DNA from: Antedon mediterranea
Taxonomy: Eukaryota > Echinodermata > Crinoidea > Comatulida > Antedonidae
Assembly: GCF_964355755.1 (NCBI RefSeq)
Contig: NC_092673.1
Location: forward strand, 12,651,001-12,715,000
Length of the DNA: 64,000 nucleotides
Reading direction: 5' to 3'
The notes under the pieces were generated by a model. It saw only the letters and a program-made list of their open reading frames with translations. It ran no database searches and had not been told where the DNA came from. Each line of letters starts with the position of its first letter. Positions within the stretch are counted from its first letter, which is position 1. The translations under genes were made by a program, and so were the position numbers. Positions 31,864 to 44,499 of the stretch are shown in pieces.

Positions 31864-32883
31864 TCAAAAGTTACGCAATAAGTGTAATTTTAGGTGTAAA
31901 CAAATCGAATCAATAAATGAAACTCTTGAATAAGTACCTTTTAGATCTATATTTTTATGTATGAAATGTAGGAGTGTTGCTGTAGTATCCTCTACACCAC
32001 GATGCGCTTTGTATGCAAACTGCATTGGGTCAAGCTTATTTTCAACAACTAGTTTAATCAGACTAGCTACAAACCTCTCAAGACATTTCATAACTAGCGA
32101 AGTTAATGCAATGGGACGAAAATCGTTGCTGTCGCCTTAACAGGTGACAGCTTTGGAACAGGAACAATAAGTGAGTGTTTCCAAATAGATGGAACAATTT
32201 GAAAAATGTGCTGAAAAATATGCCAATTCCGAAGCACAACTTCCAATCAGTTTCCACCAAGTCTGTCAGTGCCTGCGGCTTTTTTCGATTTAGTCCTGCG
32301 AAAAAGATTTCTTAGCTCATAGGTTATCAATGGGTTAGTCTCAGAAACTCAATTTTTACAAATCTCAGTTGATCTACTCTCGAAGTTTGACTCATCAAAC
32401 ATGGTATAGAATTTATTTAAGGATTCCGCCAGGCTTGCTTCATCAAACCCGTAGAGCATCTCAAAAGGAGCCTTCTTTTTAGAACCTGTCATCAATCTTA
32501 TATTATTCCATGCTTTGCGCGTGTTTTTATCCTGAAAGTGTTTTTCAACCTTTTTTTAAAATTTATTTTTACTCTTTTTAATACTGTTTTTTAACTGATG
32601 TTTTGCTTGTATTAATTTATTTTTATCATTACTTTTGAATGCTAACCTTTTGTTTCTGAGGAGAGCAACCTTAACGCTCTTATCTACCCACGGTTTATCA
32701 TTAGGAAAAAGACGGATTCTGTTAGTTCATTAATATCCGCAGCAGAATCAATAAATAAATCCCAATTCGTTTTGTCAAGGCAATCTTGAAGGTGTTCAAT
32801 TCTCTCAGGATGCCATAATTTAATGCGTCTGTCTTGTGGTTTCGTGGACTTCAATAGCTGGATCATGTTGTGGTCAGAGGCAG
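31864..32883 (-). pseudogene. L2/Rex1-like LINE fragment
   Basis: From right to left on the minus strand: end of the endonuclease (ASDHNMIQLL), linker (KLWHPERIEHLQDCL, then a shifted FEMLYGFDEASLAESLNKFY), and RT fingers (NDFRPIALTSLVMKCLERFV, LDPMQFAYKAHRGVEDTTAT, VSFID) ending before the palm Asp pair. Several frameshifts and stops. The 5' side is cut at about 32883 by the hAT-like repeat. Confidence 0.75.
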
Positions 32884-33059
32884 TGGTGGCGCCAGCGGGG
32901 GGGAATTTCGTCGGGGAATATAATATACAGTAAAAATCATTCGCGTTCACTTCGTAGCTTCAGCGCCTAGAAAACCGCGACGTTCCATTTTTCTAGTACG
33001 TCGGACGGAGAGCTATTACACTTTTTTGAATGCATTATTGCCGGCGATCTAATAACTAT

Positions 33060-33440
33060 ACAACAACATTTATTCAATATTCAATATTTTACAAAGTTTA
33101 TGGGTTAAGATACACAGAAGCCAAAGTGGCTTGTCTTTGTAGTCCTAAGCATAAACATAAAACATATTATACGGACGCATTACATTAACAAAAAATGACA
33201 TTTTGAGACAGAAAAAGAAAAAAAAACACAAACACAACAAAGTGATATTAAGCCAAATGTTTACAACCCCAATTTTGCAGTAGCAATAGTAGCTAGCAAT
33301 ATGTTTCAAATATCATCTTTTTAATATTGTACTTTAGCATAGGGAGTGAGGTCATGTGATTTTGTTCTAGGGTAGACTGGAGTTTATTCCAGTATGTTGG
33401 TCCTTCAATAAAAATTGATCTTTTATTAATTTCTAGTAAA
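33060..33440 (-). mobile_element. LINE 3' end nested in the repeat
   Basis: The minus strand reads a short LINE-like C-terminal segment (GPTYWNKLQSTLEQNHMTSL at about 33360-33420), stops, and continues as 3' UTR to a (attca)n-type tail at 33070-33090. The flanking repeat resumes on both sides when compared with the copy near 5.9 kb. Confidence 0.55.
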
Positions 33441-33480
33441 CAATAGGTACGCACTAGCGGTGTCCCTTTGTACGAATCGT

Positions 33481-33520
33481 TTAACCAGGGAGTTGTAAAA
33501 TATTACAACTCCCTGGTTTA
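33481..33520. repeat. 40-bp near-perfect palindrome
   Basis: ttaaccagggagttgtaa (33481-33498) pairs with 33503-33520 around a 4-nt spacer, with one mismatch. The copy of this repeat near 5.86 kb has only the single arm boundary, so the palindrome arose after the copies separated. Confidence 0.85.
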
Positions 33521-33739
33521 ACATTGGGCCCGGCCCATTGCGGTTTTACGCGTGATATCATGTTCCATCCAGGGACCAGAATGTGTACTGTTAGTATCCA
33601 GGCGAACTTTACCGAAGCGTTACGTTGTGAACTGTGTATCGACGTACGCTATACAGCAAAAGGTTACGAATTATGTTCGCGATCTATTGTTTTTTTATTT
33701 ACGATTAACCCTGTACCATGGGGTACCTAAAATAGACGT

Positions 33740-34010
33740 TTCACTGTAGGCTCGACTAACACTCGCACTAAACAAACATTTTTCCAACATCTTATTATAG
33801 CTAAGTTATTACATTTCCAATGTCCTGTATGTCATGAACTGCTCATCATACATCGAAATTCCAGATTCACATCTGGGAAATAAACTGATTTTCTCCGAAG
33901 GAAAATGGTCTACGCTTGCGGACGCATTCCCCTCCAAATAAAAGGTAAAAAAGGGCACTTTTTTAGGCCTTTAGGCCTGAATTTGTTTAAGTCATAAGTG
34001 TAGTTTTTGA
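33740..34010. other. Non-coding stretch
   Basis: Nothing recognisable. Confidence 0.5.
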
Positions 34011-34470
34011 AGACCTGCAGCTCTAGTTTTCAAAATTGTCTTAGCTCAATCGTCCCCAATAGTATAGAGCTGGTCAAGGATACTTATACATTTCGTTTCA
34101 TATTTCGATGTACAATATACAGTTAGTGCATTGTCTGGGAACATAGAGCTCTCTTTTTTTTCAATTTTTTTTCCATATCCATGTTAGGGCTGGTTCTGGA
34201 GACGTACCGGTATATATTTTGTTTTATGCTTCGAAGTATAATACGTTAATTTTCGGGACCTGCAACTCTATTTTTCAAAATGTTCTTAGCTCCACCCCAA
34301 CCATGGTGGGCTGGTCCTGTAGACCTATAATTTCGTTTCGTATTTCAATGTTTTGCAGGGACCAGCAGCTCTATTTTTCAAAATGTTCTTAGCTTCACCC
34401 AACCATCCATAGCGGGCTGGTCCTGTAGACTTATAATTTCGTTTCATTTATCAATATGGGCCTATATAAG
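34010..34470. repeat. Diverged tandem repeat, ~115 bp unit, about 4 copies
   Basis: Ordered words recur: gcagctcta.ttttcaaaat, nttcttagct, gggctggtcctgtaga, ataatttcgtttc, tatttcaatgt. Last two units are the most alike. Confidence 0.75.
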
Positions 34471-35030
34471 TGCAATTTCCAGGTCATTTGAGGCCATTGG
34501 CAAAACAAAGTCTCTGCAGAAAGTTTAGTCACATTATGTATGCAAATTGAGAAATGGGGTCGAGGGTAAAAAATGTTATACTTTCGGTAATTTTTTCGTG
34601 AAATGTTTCATTAAAGCAAATATATATACATTCTGAATAAATCTAATATAATAATCAGTGAAGAAATCAAATTCACCCTAATTTTCAGCTAATTTGCATA
34701 TCATCGGGATGAGTGACAGAAGTGTCACTCTGTTTGCAATTTGTTTCGTTCAAAATGTTAGATTACTAGCCTAGTTTAAGTTGCGGAGGCTTTTTTTGCA
34801 CATATCCGTCCCCAATGGCAGGTATATAAACTGTACCAAACTGGCGAGTAAATCATGTTTTACTTTTTAAACCTCGCAACGTCTCAGTTTAAAAGGCTAC
34901 TCGGGCCAATAATTGCTATTAGCCTTTAGGTTATTGCGATTTGGACGTTTTTAGCCATGGATTATATTGATTAACACTGTTCTGATTGGTTGTAGCTTTG
35001 AATACTTCTTCTCGGAACTCATCCATAATA
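34470..35030. other. Non-coding stretch
   Basis: AT-rich; no gene or repeat family recognised. Confidence 0.5.
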
Positions 35031-35760
35031 CAATAGCAATTTAGCACAGTGTTTTACTATATAACCAGATAAATAATAGGAAACATTTAATAATTTGATA
35101 ATTGACATTTACATAGCAATTTAGCACAGTGTTTTACTATATAAATTATAACAAATACAATTTGGTTAGAGTAAAACACAATGATAAAGAATAGGAAACA
35201 TTTAATATAATATGATAAATTACATATACATAGCAATTTTGCACTGTGTTTTACTATAACCAATTTGGTTACGGTTAAACACAATGATAAAGAATAGGAA
35301 TTTAATAATAAAGTATGATATGACATTTACATAGCAATTTAGCACTGTGTTTTACTATAACCAATTTGGTTACGGTTAAACACAATGATAAAGAATAGGA
35401 ATTTAATAATAAAGTATGATATGACATTTACATAGCAATTTAGCACTGTGTTTTACTATAACCAATTTGGTTACGGTTGAACAAATGATAAAGAATAGGA
35501 AACATTTAATAATATGATAAATGACATTTACATAGCAATTTATCACTGTGTTTTACTATATAACCAATTTGGTTATAGTAAAACACAATGATATAGAATA
35601 GGAATCATTTAATAGTATGATATATGACATTTATATAGCAATCTAGCACTGTGTTTTACTATAACCAATTTGGTTACAGCATGGATACAGTTACACACAA
35701 TGATAACAAATAGGATAAAATTAATTATGATAAAAGACAGTTAAATAGTAATTTATTTTC
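35030..35760. repeat. ~100-bp tandem array, about 7 copies
   Basis: catagcaattt(a/t)gcac.gtgttttactata, ccaatttggtta and aatgataaagaataggaa recur at about 35035, 35112, 35230, 35330, 35430, 35533 and 35635, most spacings near 100 bp. A stray partial copy lies at 36850-36910. Confidence 0.9.
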
Positions 35761-36069
35761 TATAGCACACTAATAAAGCATGGATATGATATGATATGAT
35801 ACAATATGATTTTCTCCCAATTAGTGAAGATATTTTGGGATACTGCGTGCGTAGTGCACCTAACAAGATCATGTTCGCTATTTAAAACTCACATTTTAAA
35901 ACCGTAAACGCATAAATTTGCGGACATACTCGTAAAACACACTTCCAGAGATTTTATGATTTTAACAGTACTACAACATCCATAACATACGGTAGTATAG
36001 ATTTGTACAAAAAGAGCAGAACAATTAATTAATTTTCATCATTGATTGAATTAAAACCATTAATGGAAT

Positions 36070-36312
36070 TTTCATAATCAATTCAATTCATCACATCGAT
36101 GCAATTTTCATCGATGCAGTTTTCATCGACGCAATTTTCATCGATGCAGTTTTTAACGACGCAATTTTCATCGATGCAATTTTCATCGACGTAATTTTCA
36201 TTGCATCGAAGCAATTTTCATTGCATCGACGCAATTTTCATTGCATAGACGCAAGTTCCATTACATCGATGCAATTTTCATCGACGCAATTTTCATCATC
36301 GATGCAATTTCA
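36070..36312. repeat. 15-bp minisatellite
   Basis: About 15 copies of catcga(t/c)gcaatttt with some units extended by cattg. No coding role seen. Confidence 0.9.
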
Positions 36313-36319
36313 TCATTGC

Positions 36320-38900
36320 CAAAAACTAGCGTAAACGGCGTTCCATAATTAGTGACGAATCGCATATTCGCCGTTTATTGTTGAGGCGCGTAAACAGTGT
36401 GCGCAATGCACGTTTCCCTCCCATCATGACGAGACGAATCGATTCGACGCTTCATGTGACGAATAATCGCCAAATTATAATATTAATATAATTAATGAAA
36501 CAAGATACGCAGTTGATGTTTGCATCAATTGTTCTTTAGAATAAATACTTTCGAAATACAAAACAAAATATGTGTGGCGAGTGACGATATTTATTTATTT
36601 TCTCATTTCTACCAAGAATAACAAATGTTTGAATACAAAACTTTGTGCATGTGAATTAAATTACAAAAATATTAAAATGAGGATTTTTCACGAAGAAACA
36701 TTGCGTAAAATACTCGTATTCAAAAGTTTCTGAAATTTGTAGATATAATATGATCATGATGGTCATGAAAAAGAAATTTGACATTCCTAATATTTTTTTT
36801 TGCAAAAATGTAATATGAAACATACAATTTACATAGTTTATCATTGTTTTTTATTAGAACCAATTTGGGTACACAGTTAAACATACTGTAGTGATAAAGA
36901 ATAGATACTTGTTAGGTTGCTTTACCCTAACGCTAGTTTGAAGCGACATTATAAATTAATCGCGAAAAAACCGTATCGTATTAAGAAACGTTTGACATTT
37001 TGTAGATAATGTTCAATATAGGTTCTTACATTTATAAAACAAAAAAAATATAAGATATAAGACAAATCGATGATTTCAATAATTTGCATTTCTAAAAATT
37101 CACACTTATGAAAGACCATACATTTTGAGAGCAACCCATAGAACATGTTTACCAATTTAAAAACGTTTTGAATACCAGACGTATTCACAAGCGATGGTAA
37201 CTTCGCTTGTCATTGGTTAAAACGCTTGCGTTGCGTTTACGTCCTTGCGTTACGTTCTAGTGGGAACCAAGCTTTAAACAGCACAGACGGCAATACGCTG
37301 ATCGTCCTCATCATCGCCATCACTTCTTCGTTCAACAAATAAATTGCCAAAAACGATTTAAGTGTTGTGTTCGCCATCATGGAGCTATACTACTAGCTAT
37401 ACACGTGTTTTTGAATCGTTAAGCACCTTTTCCTTTTGATGTATTCGAGTTACACGTTTCCGTTGAGTACAAAATTCCACTGCGCATAGTGGGCGTGGCC
37501 TAACAATACTCCACGGAAAAGTCCCATTCGAATTGATATCAGAAGATTACTATACTAGTACCAAAGAATATATATCACAAGAATGAGTAATCCGCGATTT
37601 TCCATGTAACAGTAATATTGTCCATGTGGTAGGGCGCCGCCATAAGTGTGGATGTATCTGGGATGTATACAACTTTTTGTGACGGTTTCACTAATCAAAG
37701 GCTGGACCACCGGTAGTATTTTCATGATAAAAAATGTTATCAACTACATGCCAACATCATGTTAAATACTATTTGGATATTTAAATGTTCGTTTTATGCA
37801 ATTTATTTAGTAAAAACTGCATTGTAAAAAGTTTGCTTTATCAACCGGGCGCTACGACAGCGTGACCGGGCGTGTTGCTGTTTACGCGATTTCACGAAGG
37901 ATAGTTTAATAATATTCCTATATTTAACTTGTTTCTGGTAAAACAAATAAATGTTAATAACATTTAACATTTTGTCCTATTAATAACATGTATTTTATAC
38001 TAATTTATATCATAAAAACAATACTTAATTTACCGGGCGTAGAGTAGTACACGGCAATGGTAAAGAATAGGCCGTGCTGAGTAACGATTCGTTGATTTTG
38101 GTGTTGCTGTGTTAGGCCTTTTTTGTGAACTAACTTAGCATGTTAGTAAATAATTGTCTGTAAAAGTGAATGTACACTAGTTTGTTAATAAATATGTATT
38201 ATAAAATAGTTTACAATTGCAAAAACTATTATCATAATTCTATTTAATGTGACATGTATAATCAAGTCTTATTTAGTATGTATACATCCGCCCTTATGAG
38301 GGCGGGCATCACTCACTGGAGCTCTCTCTGTTACAAATTGCTCATGCAAAAATCGCGCAATACTCATTCTTCTTGTGATAAGTGTTATTGCCAAAAATGT
38401 GCTGATTACGTCACTACCGGAAGTTGTAGTCTAGGCAGACGCAATTGATTATGTACGTCCCTGTAAATTACCACAAAACGACGATAGGAAAGAATTCAAA
38501 GAAATGCCCTACGTGTTCAAAATCATTGTTTTAATATAGTCTGTATGTATAACTAACAATTGACCTTTTGGAAGAGCGTATAAATTTAATTTAAAGTAAA
38601 ACATGATTTACTCGCCAATTTGGGGCTTCGTAGAAATCGAACTCCCTGAAAACGCTATGTTATTTCAGTTGGTTACGCTTCCCTGCACAGCATTGTTTGT
38701 CGTCGTCGTCGATCGAAGATGAATTCGGTTTCGTGAAATGTGTCTATTGAATTTCAAGTTAAGCCCAGCTAGAAGATGATTGGAATAAACAGTAGGCCCA
38801 CTACTAGGCATATTCCTAGTAGTGGTAGTATGCCTGCTAAGACCAGACACAAAGTAAGTAAGCAGGTTTTAATTTGGTTCGATTTGCCGCTTTCTTTTTA
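36320..38900. other. Mostly non-coding, contains a MITE half
   Basis: No supported gene. A small plus-strand frame (38254-38448) ends Cys-rich (SSCDKCYCQKCADYV) but has no clear splice sites or homologue known to me. The MITE half is listed separately. Confidence 0.45.
37165..37275. mobile_element. Right half of the 55.2-kb MITE
   Basis: cttcgcttgtcattggttaa and 'gcgttgcgtttacgtccttgcgttacgttctagtggg' as at 55312-55374, ending …gaaccaagctttaa. The left half is missing. Confidence 0.7.
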
Positions 38901-39659
38901 ATGTTTAGGCCTAGCCTAGCTAGGGATTACGGTCGAACGAAGCGGCCGCCAACCAAAGCGGCCGCTAGTTCAATAACGGTAATTTGTATGGAACGCCGTG
39001 TGCGCTTTGATTGTCGTTGTTTTGTCATTTTTGATTGTCATTGTTTCGATCGTCAGGTTTTCTTTTCCTCGGACGTAAATAACAACTTACATTATTAATA
39101 TTATGTAATATATTCTCTTTTTTGACAGATTGAATGTGATACCTTCTTTTAAACGAAATGGCGAATCGATGATTACTTACTTTAACTGTTCTAAATGATA
39201 TATATGTTTAATAAAGTCAATAAAAAACATTGTGGTGTTTTTATTGTATAATATATAATATGCCAATTATTAAGAATAATATATATATTTTTTCAATAAA
39301 ATATATCAAATCAAAATATATATATTTGTTATTGTATATTAATATATTAGTAAAGTAACTACTGTAAGTAGTACGTGTTCGCAAACATAATTTAATTACA
39401 ATAACATGATGACATCAATTTATTTATTTAATATCCTAAATTGTTTTATACCTTCAGATATATAAATATTGATCAATTTAAAATTAGTTTTAAATACTAA
39501 AATAAGACGCAAGTGCCTGTACGGTACGGTAATTAATTACGTGAATTTCTGCTAATAACTCGACTGGCGGCCGGCCAGGAATAGTGCTGTAGAAGGTCGC
39601 GTTTTCGTCTTCACGTTGCTTCATTGAAAACACAAACATTACAATGGAATAATAATAAT

Positions 39660-40915
39660 ACAGTGTAAACGAGATATAAAAATTCGGCAATACCGTACGT
39701 AACTTATTATTGCAATACTGTATAAAGATTCGATGTAAATGAGATATAAAGATTCGGCAATACCGTACGTAAATTATTAATGCAATACTGTAAAGATTCG
39801 ATGTAAATTAATGAGATATAAATATTCGGCAATATACCGTACGTAACTTATTATTGCAATACTGTATAAAGATTCGATGTAAATGAGATATAAAGATTCG
39901 GCAATACCGTACGTAAATTATTAATGCAATACTGTAAAGATTCGATGTAAATTAATGAGATATAAATATTCGGCAATACCGTACGTACTTATTATTGCAA
40001 TACTGTATAAAGATTCGATGTAAATGAGATATAAAGATTCGGCAATACCGTACGTAAATTATTAATGCAATACTGTAAAGATTCGATGTAAATGAGATAT
40101 AAATATTCGGCAATACCGTACGTAAATTATTATTGCAATACTGTATAAAGATGCGATGTAAATGAGATATAAAGATTCGGCAATACCGTACATGAATTAT
40201 TAATGCAATACTGTATAAAGATTTGATGTAAATGAGATATAAATATTCGGCAATACCGTACGTAAATTATTATTGCAATACAGTACTGTATAAAGATTTG
40301 ATGTAAATGAGATATAAAGATTCGGCAATACCGTACGTAAATTATTAATGCAGTACTGTATAAAGATTCGATAGTATGTAAATGAGATATAAATATTCGG
40401 CAATACCGTACGTAAATTATTAATGCAATACTGTATAAAGACTCGATAGTATGTAAATGAGATATAAAGATTCGGCAATACCTTAATAGTACGTAAATTA
40501 TTATTGCAATACTGTAAAAAGATTCTATGAGATACAAGGATTCAGCAATACCGTACGTAAATTATTAATGCAATACTGTATAAGGATTCGATAGTATGTA
40601 AATGAGATATAAATATTCGCCAATACCGTACGTAAATTATTATATTGCAATACTGTAAAAAGATTCGATAGTATGTAAATGAGATATAAAGATTCGGCAA
40701 TACCGTACGTAAATTATTATATTGCAATACTGTAAAAAGATTCGATAGTATGTAAATGAGATATAAAGATTCGGCAATACCGTACGTAAATTATTATTGC
40801 AATACTGTATGAAGATTCGATAGTATGTAAATGAGATATAAATATTCGCCAATACCGTACGTAAATTATTAATGCAATACTGTATAAAGATTCGATAGGA
40901 GAGTGCTCAAGAAAC
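39660..40915. repeat. ~73-bp minisatellite, about 17 copies
   Basis: Each unit contains atgagatataaa, attcggcaataccgtacgta, attatt(a/t)atgcaatactgta and aagattcgat. Units with 'aaagattcgg' and 'aaatattcgg' alternate over much of the array, so the real period is a ~145-bp dimer. The minus-strand open frames through it are repeat products (LYISFT… periodic). Confidence 0.9.
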
Positions 40916-40935
40916 GTCGGGTCAAGAAGATAAAA
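40895..40935 (+). other. Second retroelement tail with aaacgtcgggt
   Basis: tcaagaaacgtcgggtcaag followed by 'ataaaataaacaaataaata' resembles the tail at 4165-4195. Stem II is not evident, so it is a relic at most. Confidence 0.35.
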
Positions 40936-41349
40936 TAAACAAATAAATAAATAGTACGTAATAAATGAGACATAGAGGTTCAATAGTATGTAGATTATGA
41001 TGCAAACGTAAATTATTAATGATTCGATAATATATAATGTAAATATATTTTTAGTTAGTTATTAATATTAAAATACAAATAAAATATACATTGATTTATC
41101 CGCAGGCAAACTTAATTATTATAGAAATATAAAGATTTGATAGTACATGATTTGGCTTATAATTATATTTATTGGTTTGACCATACACACAGCTGTAACT
41201 CAACTCGCCATAGGCCATGGCGTTGACAACGACAATCAAAGATTAAAGCGCACATGGCGTTCCATACAAATGACGATATTAAACTGGCGGCCACTTTGGT
41301 TGGCGGCCGCTTCGACCATACTCCCTAGCTAGTAGGCTAGGCCTAGCCT

Positions 41350-42350
41350 ATATATAGGATCGGGTAGATGTACCAGTCTTCGACAGGTTAAGCAGAAATA
41401 CGTTAAAATTCATACTATCGAAAAGACAATACAAAAATTGGTTTTATTAGTGGTTTAATAATTAATAATTGAAGATTTATTGACATAATTATATGTTTAT
41501 TTGTTTTTTACTAATTACCGGATACATTTAATGTTAAATGTAAATAAATGAAACGAATATAGATACCGTAGAAACAAAATGGTAACTGATTCATTGACGT
41601 AATTATTATGTATGTTTGCTCAGCCGCGTAACAAGGGGGTCTCGTCAGGGGGGCAAACAGGGGCTGATCCTTCCAGACACCAAGTACTTGAGCCACAGTC
41701 CCCCATGGTGGGGGCTGTGGCGAAGCGAATTTTGGTAAATGACACCCCTAGATCGTCGTAAATGGTACTCTCGCACATAAAATTCATGATAAATGGTGCC
41801 TCCAACTAGTAGTAGTTGGCCTGGAAATAACACTCCCATTTATTGCACAGCAATCGGCGGCAAAATGATCGTACATTTTCCACCGTTAAAAATACGGGCG
41901 ACTTAACATTTGAACACGTGAAAACCCAATCTAACATTGGATCCGCGCCTGGCAAAGGTAGTAATTTTTCCGGTTAGAAGACTGAAAGATTGAGTATTGG
42001 AGCGACAGCCAGCCACGAAAGTACGTTCGTTTTGCTGATCGCTAGCGCGTTACATATGATTAGTAGGAGTGTATTTTTTTAAGGTGGCCTCACACGCACA
42101 GCACAGCGTCACAATTGCGTATCAGATGCCCGCGCGTGTTCTATGGACCGGAACCGCGCTTGGTAAACCTGTCTCTTCAACGTATATAAAAAAAACACAA
42201 ACAAATATGACATATTAACGCAATGTATATTAAGATTAGCCATACTCGTGTGTTTGAACTAAATAATAAACTATACAGTAGTCTATAAACATTAAGTGTT
42301 ACATTACTAGTAATTGTCCACTTTGCCTGTGATGATTTGAATTTTATAAG
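41350..42350. other. Non-coding stretch
   Basis: A less AT-rich block at 41630-41840 is open in several frames but shows no domain. Possibly part of an unrecognised element. Confidence 0.4.
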
Positions 42351-42353
42351 CAT

Positions 42354-43083
42354 TCAAAGTTGAACATTTCGTCTTCCTGTAACTGTCATGCGACTAAATG
42401 TGTTGATAACGCTGTAAAAGTTTGCATTTTCGGAACGGTCTCTTTCAACTGATATTAGGGTTAATGATGATAGCCGTTCTTCTCCCATGGTGGACCGCAA
42501 GTAGTTTTTAACGAGTTTCAACTTTAATACTGAATGATCTTTCTGCTGTGGCAGAAGCCACCGATATTGTTGCAAATATGCGAAAAAGGATTCCCATGTT
42601 TGGATATGCAGTGTGTAAACTATTTTTGAAAACCCAATGCACCATATCTTGCAATGTTTCAATAGTTCCTTTCTCAGGTTTAAGTTCTTTATACAGCAAG
42701 CAAAACTGTTCATATTCTTTTTCAGCTAGTCCAATATCAATATCTTCCGAGTATGACCTAGCTAAATCACTGAACATGTCAATCTTTCCCAAATTAGCAG
42801 GCATTAAGCAGCTAAGGTCTAACCCGGTTATGGAAATCAGCAAATCTGTTTTTAAGTTCATTAATAATCTTATCGTATATAAAATAAAATACGTCTCTTC
42901 TGAATCTGTCTTCTGGATCTTCATGGGATTTTTGTTTGACTCGGCTATACTAGTTAAACTTATAACAACGATTATTCTCTGTACCTTTATTATGAGATTA
43001 TTCGATTTAACGATTATTGTGGCAACAATTTTCTTGAAGAAATACTGATTGATTTTCGAAAACATTAATCTGACAGTATACAT
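42354..43083 (-). pseudogene. hAT transposase C-terminus (ZMYM1-like)
   Basis: The minus strand encodes an α-helical region and the hAT dimerisation domain: CLLYKELKPEKGTIETLQDM, YPNMGILFRIFATISVASAT and AERSFS, then after a one-base shift near 42520 KLKLVKNYLRSTMGEERLSS and LTLISVERD, with the stop at 42354. The order and wording match hAT proteins related to ZMYM1. The catalytic part upstream is missing. Confidence 0.8.
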
Positions 43084-44490
43084 TAATTAAAGGAAAGGAA
43101 GTAGAATTGTAAACAATAATATGTATCTGGGAGTACTAGTAGTGTTTGGCTAAAGCTTAAATGGGTGGACGTTGACGAAGAAGAAGTTAAGAAGAAGGAA
43201 ACTCGATTTTTTTGAGGTAAAGCAGGATATATATACTATATAATGTTTATGTGTTAAGCCTACTAATCAATGATGTTCTATTTGGGGATATTGTATGTTG
43301 GGCTGGGAATATCAGTAAGGGCATGTAAGGAGGATAAAGACCAAATTATTTATTTATTCTGTCTTTATACTGAATGACACTTTCAGTGCTAAAAAAAGGT
43401 AACTATCTACAACACATACAGTATAATATTGGAAGACACCAATCATCCTCTTCATGGCGACATTATCAGCTCCATCTTGCATTCGTTATTATAACGTTTT
43501 GATGCAAACGTTGTTCAATTAGAACATGTATTTCTACACAGAAATTTAATTGAAACGTTATAGAAAAACCCAAACCTAAAAACATGCAATTTGAAATGTT
43601 TTGATTACGTTTAACAAATGTTCTGTATTTGCTTATTTGCTGGGAACAAAATGGTACAGATTCATTGACATAATTATAATATTTATTTGTTTTACTGATT
43701 ACCTAATAATATACTTTCTGTATCTATAAATCCGAAAAAATTATTCAATTTCAACCTAATATCCATATTAGGGAAGGATATCTAAAAAATCATATAGAAA
43801 TAAAGAGCAATAATAAATTCTATTAACTTGAAAACTGCAATTAATTCTACAGCGTGCAGGGCGTAGTTGTTTTTCCCTTTGTTGCTGAAACATAATGCAC
43901 TAAACAGCAGTAGTATTTTAACACATTAGCACACTCAATTAATAAATGGGACACCCCTATTTTCCCACCTTTTTATAATGGTATAGTCCATACAAGTCGA
44001 GGTGGCCGAAAACAGCACCTGATCCGTATAACAATAAAGTAGTAACTACAATGTGATTTACCTAATTACTATACTAATTAACACACAGTAATTAAAACAT
44101 GTACGGCAATTTAATACCAGACCATACAGACAGATACAAACTTAAAAAATAATTCTTAAAACGTTTTTTGTTGAATATTCTATTTTAATGTAACATAAAT
44201 GTTATCCACTTTGACCAAAAATTGGATTTAAAAAATGTATATACCTGAAAAAAATGTAATTTAAAGCAAAAGCTGTCAGCCAATGGATTTTTGGTTGAAT
44301 TTAACCATTTATTTTGTCATTTTATAAGTGAAAACATTATTTGTTTCGGTTTTTTTTTTCTATGGAATTGATTAACTTTATTAAAACTACAAAATAGTAT
44401 ATTCAAAGTCTGATTTAATTAATCTTCATTTTTCATATTTTTTGGGGACAATACATCTTTAAAACTGTGATATTATTGAATTTATTAGTA
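43084..44490. other. Non-coding stretch; holds an 'empty site' homologue
   Basis: No gene. 44280-44470 is related to 51070-51194 plus 52635-52670 (ttaaccatttatttt…ttcattttataagtgaaaa…ttggggacaatacatctttaaa) and lacks the insertion found there. Confidence 0.6.
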
Positions 44491-44499
44491 AAAAACATT

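Larger units (their letters stand above)
32880..33730 (-). repeat. hAT-like dispersed repeat, second copy
   Basis: Starts cagtggtggcgccagcgggg, a terminus typical of hAT elements, and matches 5640-6165 in reverse orientation over most of its length. It is inserted in a LINE and itself carries a LINE 3' end (33060-33440) and a palindrome. Confidence 0.65.
38904..41350. mobile_element. TIR element filled with a minisatellite
   Basis: About 140 bp at the left (aagcggccgccaaccaaag, then ttgtatggaacgcc, ttgattgtcgttgt) is repeated in inverted orientation at 41195-41350. Flanks outside both arms begin with TAGGCCTAGCC words. No coding capacity; 1.25 kb of the interior is a tandem array. Non-autonomous DNA transposon, family unknown. 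Confidence 0.7.

Noticed and set aside
36070-36312. CRISPR-like array
   Set aside because: Direct repeats are contiguous without unique spacers and the genome is animal.
38254-38448. Cys-rich short plus-strand frame
   Set aside because: Superficially like a small regulatory zinc-binding protein, but it has no splice support, no partner genes and no terminal repeats nearby; treated as chance.
40130-40983. Several open frames with periodic LYISFT segments
   Set aside because: They follow the 73-bp minisatellite and have no other support.
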